DNA of 64,000 bases from Alcaligenaceae bacterium. Lineage in GTDB: Bacteria > Pseudomonadota > Gammaproteobacteria > Burkholderiales > Burkholderiaceae_B. Where the stretch lies: assembly GCA_013416395.1 (NCBI GenBank), contig JACCEP010000010.1, forward strand, positions 81,477 through 145,476. Reading direction: 5' to 3'. Shown piece after piece: positions 58,659 through 64,000 of this stretch (the first letter of the stretch is position 1; each line of letters starts with the position of its first letter). A model generated the notes under the pieces. The model had not been told where the DNA came from. It saw only the letters and a program-made list of their open reading frames with translations, and ran no database searches. The position numbers and the translations under genes are program-made.

Positions 58659-58792
58659 AGATGGCGTACTTCTTTTTCGTTTAAATAAGGCTGCAATGTT
58701 TCTAGCTGTTGCTTCGTAACAGAGGCGACGTTATGGAGTCGCACCTTTCTTCCATCAAAAGCAACAATCATAAAATCAGCAAGGCGTTTCAT
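58520..58792 (-). CDS. Small protein of unknown function coupled to the serine hydrolase
   Basis: A 90-residue protein (MKRLADFMIVAFDGRKVRLH ... ) that is helical and charged, with no signal peptide and no recognised domain. Its ATG overlaps the stop of the beta-lactamase-family gene (ATGA), indicating coupled translation. Its 3' half is overlapped on the other strand by the extended toxin frame. The coupling and the normal amino-acid composition favour a real gene; the function is unknown. Confidence 0.65.
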   Translation of the reverse strand: MKRLADFMIVAFDGRKVRLHNVASVTKQQLETLQPYLNEKEVRHLQAAKKQGYSVTQQFVFAVTADNTYRASQLLDMLETTLKSDSEEGG

Positions 58793-60441
58793 TGGTTGCG
58801 GGTCTTATGCCAAATAGCGAGACCATTCTGGTTTAGATAATTTACCGTGAAGCCGTTGACCTTATCTTGCTCCACGGTAAAGGCGACCGATGAGCGTGAC
58901 CCGGTGGGTGCGTTTTCACTGAGTGGCATAACTGCGAAGGTGTTGCCGTTCCAGTGACTTATGGGCATTGGGTGCTTGGCAGGGCCCATGGCGAGTACCA
59001 GCTTATTGCCTTCCAGCGTGATCTCGGCAGGGCCAAAATAAGGGCTTTCGTACTGACCTGCGTAGGCTTCAAGCGGCTGGGCTGGCTGTGGATTCACTGG
59101 TGGCTTCTCGTCAACCAGATCACCTTCGGGGCTAAAAAACCCCATCATGCGCTCATGATATCCAGCATACCAATCGCGTAGAGGTTTACCGAACTGCACT
59201 ATATCCATGAAGTTGGCGTTAATGCTTTCTGGAACGCCAACTGGTGCTCCGTTAGTGAGCACCACAATGCCCAGATTGGCAGATGGAAGAATCTGAAACG
59301 CGGTAGCTGCTCCCAGCAGGAAAGCGCCAGAATGGCCGAATGATGTGCGCCCGTTGGCGTTAACGCCAACATTAAAGCCGTAACCATAAAAACTGGGTCG
59401 CGTAGAAGGCGTGGCAGGTTGGCCACTGAACGCGTGCGGGCTTAGCGCGTTCACCAAAGACTCAGGCGAGGCCAGTGGCTCAGCATTGTGCTTGCCATCA
59501 GCAAGGAGAAACTTCATCCACTGTGCCATATCCAGTACGTTTGAGGATACGCCGCCGGCTGGTGCCTGAGCATCCGGGGTGCGATCATAAAGTGGCTGAA
59601 ATTTCCCGTCTTTGAGCGTATGCAAGACAGCGCGATCTGAGTGTGCAAGGTAATCAGCATGCCGTGCGCTGGTAGATTGCATGCCCAAGGGCTTAAACAA
59701 GGCTTGTTCTGCCAGATCTTCCCAAGGCAACTTCGCGGCGGCGGCTACCGCTTCGCCAGCGATAGTGGTGCCAAAATTGGCGTAGTGGTATGAAGTGCGG
59801 AATGCATCAAGCGGAACTTGTCGCATATGCTCGATGATATGCGTACGGTCATAGCCTAAGTCTTCGAGCGCATCGCCCGCTGCGAAGGGCAGCCCACTGC
59901 GGTGGGCCATAAAGTCGCCGATGGTCGCATGCGCGGTAACGTAAGGCTCTTTCAGCTCGAACGCTGGAAGGTAACGCACCACGGGGTCGTCCCATGACAC
60001 CACCTTTTTCGTGACTTCCACGGCAATCACCGAGGCCGTTAACGATTTGGATATGGAGGCGATCTGAAATACTGTAGAGGGCTCTATTTTTGCGGGCTGG
60101 CCCATTTTTAGCACACCAAAGCCTTGGGTAAAAACGGTCTCGCCGTTATGCACGACTGCCACCGCTGCACCTGGAACACCACTGCGATCCAGCGTGTCCT
60201 GCACAAGTTTAGGCAGGGCGGCGAGCGCGGTGTTGAGGCCATTGTCGGCCAGCGCGATAGCATCTAAAGCAGGGTTGGTGCCGGCGTTTACGACAGGCTC
60301 GTAGGCATAAGAAGATGATGCAAGGCTCAGCCCTAACGCGAATACTACGGCACAAGAGCCCGGGAGTAGCGGTGTACCTCGAACACGCAAACAGCGCTTG
60401 ATCGTGTTTTGTCTGAAACCTTCGCTTGGCATGATGTTCAT
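58789..60441 (-). CDS. Beta-lactamase-family (class C-like) serine hydrolase, exported
   Basis: A 550-residue protein with signal peptide ending SSYAYE. The serine beta-lactamase/DD-peptidase domain has the SxxK motif in ASISKSLTAS, the Tyr-x-Asn motif in SYHYANFGT and an HSG triad equivalent (FGHSGAFLLG). A C-terminal beta domain of about 110 residues (YAGQYESPYFGPAEITLEGN) resembles that of EstB/AmpH-like hydrolases. Function may be a peptidase or esterase rather than drug resistance. ATGs at 60441 and 60432 are possible, with CAGGAG just upstream. Confidence 0.87.
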   Translation of the reverse strand: MNIMPSEGFRQNTIKRCLRVRGTPLLPGSCAVVFALGLSLASSSYAYEPVVNAGTNPALDAIALADNGLNTALAALPKLVQDTLDRSGVPGAAVAVVHNGETVFTQGFGVLKMGQPAKIEPSTVFQIASISKSLTASVIAVEVTKKVVSWDDPVVRYLPAFELKEPYVTAHATIGDFMAHRSGLPFAAGDALEDLGYDRTHIIEHMRQVPLDAFRTSYHYANFGTTIAGEAVAAAAKLPWEDLAEQALFKPLGMQSTSARHADYLAHSDRAVLHTLKDGKFQPLYDRTPDAQAPAGGVSSNVLDMAQWMKFLLADGKHNAEPLASPESLVNALSPHAFSGQPATPSTRPSFYGYGFNVGVNANGRTSFGHSGAFLLGAATAFQILPSANLGIVVLTNGAPVGVPESINANFMDIVQFGKPLRDWYAGYHERMMGFFSPEGDLVDEKPPVNPQPAQPLEAYAGQYESPYFGPAEITLEGNKLVLAMGPAKHPMPISHWNGNTFAVMPLSENAPTGSRSSVAFTVEQDKVNGFTVNYLNQNGLAIWHKTRNQ

Positions 60442-60620
60442 CTCCTGAGGGTGTGTATATCAAACCATTACATCCCGTGACGCACAAGTCTTTTCAACAA
60501 TACGTATGCGGGCCTACTGAAGTAACACGTTTATATCTCTAGATAATTGAAAATATTGATTGTTTCATTATTAATCACAGAGTAATCTTCAGATACAACT
60601 AACAAGAGGAGACGAAAATT

Positions 60621-61370
60621 ATGTGCCAACTCTGTGTAAAGAACGCCGTAGTAAGTAATGCCCCGGCATCCGCCTCCAGGCGTGCGGCCCTCGGCATGAT
60701 GGGGGCTATTTCCTTGTTTGGCATGTCTGCCGTTGCCCCAACCGCTTACGCGAAAGAACCCCCCAAACCCGGAAACGCGCTGTCTCCCGATGAGGCGCTT
60801 AAACGATTAATGGGTGGAAATGAGCGATATATCTCCGGCAAGACACAAGAGCGCAACTTCGCCTCAACGCGCGGAGCGCTGGCCGGCGGTCAAAACCCTT
60901 ACGCTTGCATTTTGAGTTGTGCCGATTCGCGCGTTGGCCCTGAGCTATGCTTTGATGAAGAAAGGGGCGACCTGTTCGTGACGCGGGTGGCGGGCAACTA
61001 CGTAACCAACGATCTTCTGGCAAGCCTGGAGTATGGTGTTGCGGTGCTGGGCTCCCCGCTTATTATGGTGCTGGGGCATACCAGTTGTGGCGCCGTCAGT
61101 GCAGCGGTCAGTGCAGTCGAAAAAAAGGCCGAGTTTCCTGGGCACATTCAGACCATCGTCACGGCGATTGCGCCATCTGTGCGTGCCGCTGCAGAACAGC
61201 CGCATAAAGGCACCTTGCTTCAGGCGGCTACGCTTCAAAACATTAAGCACAACGTTCAGCAGCTGCAAAAGGCGACCCCTATACTGAGTAAGGCGGTTGA
61301 GGCCGGTAAGCTAAAGATTGTAGGTGGCCTTTATGACCTTGAGACAGGCAAAGTAGAACTCGTCGCCTAA
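60621..61370 (+). CDS. Exported beta-class carbonic anhydrase
   Basis: A 249-residue carbonic anhydrase with an N-terminal Tat-like signal (SRRAALGMMGAISLFG, cleavage near AYAKE). The zinc site is complete: SCADSRVGPE (Cys plus the Asp-Arg dyad) and GHTSCGAV (His, Cys). It would interconvert CO2 and bicarbonate in the periplasm. The start MCQLC contains two Cys ahead of the Tat signal, a feature of some related proteins. GGAG lies nine bases upstream of the ATG. It is monocistronic. Confidence 0.9.
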   Translation: MCQLCVKNAVVSNAPASASRRAALGMMGAISLFGMSAVAPTAYAKEPPKPGNALSPDEALKRLMGGNERYISGKTQERNFASTRGALAGGQNPYACILSCADSRVGPELCFDEERGDLFVTRVAGNYVTNDLLASLEYGVAVLGSPLIMVLGHTSCGAVSAAVSAVEKKAEFPGHIQTIVTAIAPSVRAAAEQPHKGTLLQAATLQNIKHNVQQLQKATPILSKAVEAGKLKIVGGLYDLETGKVELVA

Positions 61371-61634
61371 GTATTTTGTACTCCTCGGGTCATTAAAATG
61401 ATGCCTCCGGCTTCAGGATGACAGCCTGGGGTCGGAAGCATTCATTTCTGGCGCACGAGACTCTCTGGGTGCACAAGAATACGCCATGCCATTGCTTAAC
61501 GTTTGGTTAAGTGCGCCTAAGGGCTGCTCGACGGTTAAAGAAGGTACTTGGGGCCTGTGACACTGTTTCTCCCCAGGCACAGTCAGGCTTGTTATTATGC
61601 GAGCTTAAAACTCTCTACGTAAAAGCCAACCGCT

Positions 61635-62930
61635 ATGCCACCAAATGTTACGCCAAGTACGACCAAGACTAAATCGGCTACTGGCATCAGCGCTGCCCAA
61701 CCCGTGTCGGGTGCGTCCGGTTTTCGAATCAAGTTAATGCTCTTGCGCAATCAAATTAAGCGCATACATGAGTCACTGCCTTTGCATTGGTTGCTGGCCA
61801 TTCTGGTGGCGGTCAATGGATACACCTTATTGCAGCCCGGCCTCTCGGCCGTTTACGCACTGCGTCCACATGCCTGGCATGGCTGGCTTACCGCCGATAG
61901 CTTTAGCGTATTTGTGAACTCATTCGGCCTGGTCGAGGTGCCCCGGCTCATGCTGGGAATTGGCCTGCAGATCATGGCCGCCGGGCTCATTTTTAAAGCC
62001 CGCATTGCATGGACAGTATCCTTGCTTTTGTTGGTGAGTACTGCCGGGTTTTTTGTATGGCGTTCAGACGGGCACAGTGACCTTATCGTCTACACCGTTG
62101 TGCTTGCGGTTATGTTGGTGGTGTACTGGCGACGTTTTGACCGTTCCAGCCTGGCCGCCGGCAGCTTGTTTGCCTTGGTTTCCATCGCCTCACTGCTTGT
62201 TTATGCCGTATTTGGCGCGCTTTATCTTGGGCAAGAGTTTCAGCCCCCGATCACGGACGTGGTTACGGCGTTTTATTTTTCAATTGTCTCCATGTCCACC
62301 GTCGGCTTTGGCGATATAACCCCACACACCAGCGCGTCGCGACTTTTTACTACATCTATCATCATTCTTGGTATTAGCATTTTCGCCACATCGATTAGTG
62401 CCATTGCCGGCCCAATCATAGGTGGCAATTTACGGCGTCTGGTCAAAGGCAAAGCACCTACTCCCATGAGAAAACAACACATTATCATTGCAGGCATAAC
62501 GCCTCTTGCTCAAAACGTTTACGCAGCGCTGCGTGCACGCGGACACGAAGTGACTGTTATCGTTGCCCCTGAAAGCACACACGGTTACCCTGAAGATGCT
62601 GACCTGATCGAAGGTGACGCAACCGATACTACTGTGTTAGAGGCGGCAGGCGCTCACGACGCGCTGTACATTATGGCGTTGCGCAGCGACGACTCTGAAA
62701 ATGCCTTCATTATTTTGGCGGCCAAAGAAGTGTGCAGTGAAAAAACCCAGACTGTTGCACTGGCTAATACAACCACGCACCTCAAGAAAATAAAGCGGGT
62801 CGGGCCCGATATGGTGTTTTCATTACAGGCGCTTGGGGCAGAGATTCTTTCGCGTACGGTGGCTGGCGAAGTGATTGATAATGAGATGATTGCGAATCTT
62901 CTTTTCCCGTCGGCGGAGCCCGCTGATTAA
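61635..62930 (+). CDS. Voltage-gated-type potassium channel with TrkA-N (RCK) domain
   Basis: A 431-residue channel: about six to seven transmembrane helices, the K+ selectivity filter STVGFGD in the last pore loop, and a cytoplasmic RCK/TrkA-N domain (HIIIAGITPLAQNVYAALRARG, DLIEGDATDTTVLEAAG) for gating. It resembles E. coli Kch. In the Rossmann motif the usual GxGxxG reads GITPLAQ, so nucleotide binding may be lost. The N-terminal 30 residues are Ser/Thr-rich and variable. It is monocistronic. Confidence 0.88.
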   Translation: MPPNVTPSTTKTKSATGISAAQPVSGASGFRIKLMLLRNQIKRIHESLPLHWLLAILVAVNGYTLLQPGLSAVYALRPHAWHGWLTADSFSVFVNSFGLVEVPRLMLGIGLQIMAAGLIFKARIAWTVSLLLLVSTAGFFVWRSDGHSDLIVYTVVLAVMLVVYWRRFDRSSLAAGSLFALVSIASLLVYAVFGALYLGQEFQPPITDVVTAFYFSIVSMSTVGFGDITPHTSASRLFTTSIIILGISIFATSISAIAGPIIGGNLRRLVKGKAPTPMRKQHIIIAGITPLAQNVYAALRARGHEVTVIVAPESTHGYPEDADLIEGDATDTTVLEAAGAHDALYIMALRSDDSENAFIILAAKEVCSEKTQTVALANTTTHLKKIKRVGPDMVFSLQALGAEILSRTVAGEVIDNEMIANLLFPSAEPAD

Positions 62931-62949
62931 GCAGGTTTGCAGAGACGTC

Positions 62950-63306
62950 TTAAGCCATATCCGTATGCTTCATGGCAAGCTGCATCAAAACCCCTGCGCT
63001 GAGATTTTTATCTGGCGGCGAGAAGACCAAAGCGCAGGCTTTTGCACCTGGCTTCAAGGCACGATGCATTCCGTCCAGAACCTTGGCCGGGTTAGGGCAG
63101 AGCATAACACCAAGCCGACAGATTGCCGTGTCAAAATTTTCCGCTGACAAATCAAGATTTTCAGCGTCAGCCACTTTAAACTCAATATTATTAAGCCCAG
63201 CCTTTCGTGCATTTGCAGCAGCAAGCTCAAGAATACCCGGTGAGATATCAGTAGCCAGCATCTGTCTGTAGTACTGGTGCGTCCAGTTGTGGCCGTGATG
63301 GGCCAT
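62950..63306 (-). pseudogene. Remnant of a class I SAM-dependent methyltransferase
   Basis: The 118-residue frame contains the middle of a UbiE-like methyltransferase: LATDISPGILELAAANARKAG, AENFDTAICRLGVMLCPNP and LKPGAKACALVFS. The glycine-rich SAM motif I that should precede ATDIS is missing, replaced by an unrelated start (MAHHGHNWTHQYY), and the C-terminal substrate half is cut at a stop after MKHTDMA. It is therefore a truncated fragment. The flank to the right contains no further methyltransferase sequence that I can recognise. Confidence 0.7.
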
Positions 63307-63870
63307 TCGCCTACGGTTCGGTGCCGCCTGAACTCTTAGTTTGCCTATTCTTGGCGTAGGTAGCCGCAGTCAAATTTCTGCCTTTGTGCAGCTTGAATGT
63401 ATCGTTTCGGTGAATACTTCTTGACCTTTGTTGCGGTGCGCGTAGTTGTTGGTTAGGGTGGTGGTAGGGTGCAATTCTGATAAGTACGAATTAAATACTG
63501 CTCTAGGAACTGATAAATACGACTGAGGACTAGTATGTTCAGTTTTTCGTAGGGGTGGTCATTGGCTTCTCTCTTGCCGAAATGGCCTGCCAATATATAG
63601 CGGACATAAGCTTGACACGAAGATTGCTAGAAGCTTTTTTCGTATAGCTTGAGCGCTGGGCTTATTTCGACCATGACGGTCAATGCCGCTTAAGCTGCGT
63701 AGCATGTAGATGCCGTTGCCAGGTTTTTTTTAGTCGATAAATCAGAACAACAATAAATGTGTTTCGGCTGCTTATCTGTCTGACAAAAGTCGTAATGACA
63801 GAGCAACGGGTGCTACTAGCTACACAAAGTACCTTATTAATGAATAGCACTAATGGAAAATAAAAACAAT
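63307..63870. other. Gene-free region before the insertion sequence
   Basis: About 560 bases with no credible ORF, no tandem array and no conserved RNA. The missing part of the methyltransferase is not recognisable here. It may be old insertion or deletion debris beside the IS element. Confidence 0.45.
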
Positions 63871-64000
63871 ATCTGAGGTTGCCCCTAAATGACGTAGTCC
63901 TTAGTTCCAGTTAAATTGGAACAAAGGAGCAAGAAATGTCAGATCAACAACGGCGTGGGAAATACACGGCGGAATTCAAACAGGAAGGTGTCCGGCAAGT
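63871..64000 (+). mobile_element. Left end of an IS3-family insertion sequence (cut by window edge)
   Basis: The transposase orfA begins at 63936. The sequence from about 63871, TGAGGTTGCCCCTAAATG, starts with TG and lies 65 bases before the ATG, as an IS3-type left inverted repeat would. The other end is outside the window, so the boundary and target duplication cannot be confirmed. Confidence 0.6.
63936..64000 (+). CDS. IS3-family transposase OrfA, N-terminal fragment
   Basis: The first 21 codons read MSDQQRRGKYTAEFKQEG, the start of an IS3-type OrfA helix-turn-helix protein (the KYTAEFK pattern of HTH_Tnp_1). AAAGGAG lies eight bases before the ATG. The gene runs off the right edge of the window. 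Confidence 0.8.
   Translation, partial: MSDQQRRGKYTAEFKQEGVRQ

Noticed and set aside
58789..60441. Beta-lactamase as an antibiotic-resistance gene
   Set aside because: The protein is a class C-like hydrolase with a C-terminal lipocalin-like domain, more like EstB/AmpH-type enzymes; resistance cannot be claimed from sequence.

Overview
The window looks like a chromosomal segment of a Gram-negative betaproteobacterium of the order Burkholderiales, most likely family Alcaligenaceae. This rests on two Bug/TctC-type solute receptors beside catabolic enzymes, a SphB1-like subtilisin autotransporter, a CsgG/DUF4810/DUF799 lipoprotein operon, and moderate GC by eye. Genus was not determined. There is no rRNA operon, prophage or CRISPR array. 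One tRNA (initiator Met) is present, and an IS3-type element begins at the right edge.

Left part (1-4500): an anaerobic module with ubiT (O2-independent ubiquinone synthesis), a class III ribonucleotide reductase and a DUF2249 protein. The reductase is split. A 566-residue catalytic chain ends after its zinc motif, and the glycyl-radical loop sits on a separate 79-residue ORF with its own ribosome binding site. A repeat-filled spacer lies between them, and nrdG follows. Two NrdR-box-like sites 31 bp apart precede nrdD.

4.9-18.5 kb: a serine-protease autotransporter; a FAN1 nuclease / XPD-like helicase operon with a LexA-type box upstream; a CsbD stress protein; and a SpeD-SpeE fusion for spermidine. 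Next come two divergent TPP riboswitches. One precedes an SSS-family transporter; the other precedes an SDR plus a flavin-dependent monooxygenase, which suggests an uncharacterised thiamine-linked salvage or modification route.

18.6-33 kb: MATE pump, yeast-type cytosine deaminase, PhoX phosphatase, CsgG/DUF4810/DUF799 lipoproteins, NSS transporter, CDF metal exporter, a Bug receptor plus a ThDP enzyme, and a sulfur locus (YeeE/YedE transporter, a 53-residue membrane peptide, periplasmic rhodanese).

33-48.7 kb: FNR/FLP-like regulator, meso-diaminopimelate dehydrogenase, YrbL-like protein, LysP permease, a second YedE with YedF, an HMA-fold metal protein under a palindromic promoter, CBS protein, orphan histidine kinase, a lipoprotein with a VWA protein carrying 94-residue tandem repeats, a universal stress protein and tRNA-fMet.

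48.8-64 kb: rsuA, GH15 glycosidase, and a LysR-controlled catabolic operon (Bug receptor, class III CoA-transferase, crotonase, thiolase-fold protein lacking the catalytic Cys, DUF35 protein). The operon looks like acyl-CoA activation, hydration and retro-aldol cleavage. Then follow a StbD/ParE toxin-antitoxin pair, a beta-lactamase-family hydrolase, a carbonic anhydrase, a K+ channel, a methyltransferase remnant and the IS element.

A recurring oddity is that many intergenic spacers hold imperfect tandem repeats of different unit lengths (8, 33, 35, 38, 57, 70 and about 97 bp). In one case (ddh) they are visibly copies of the neighbouring gene's 3' end.
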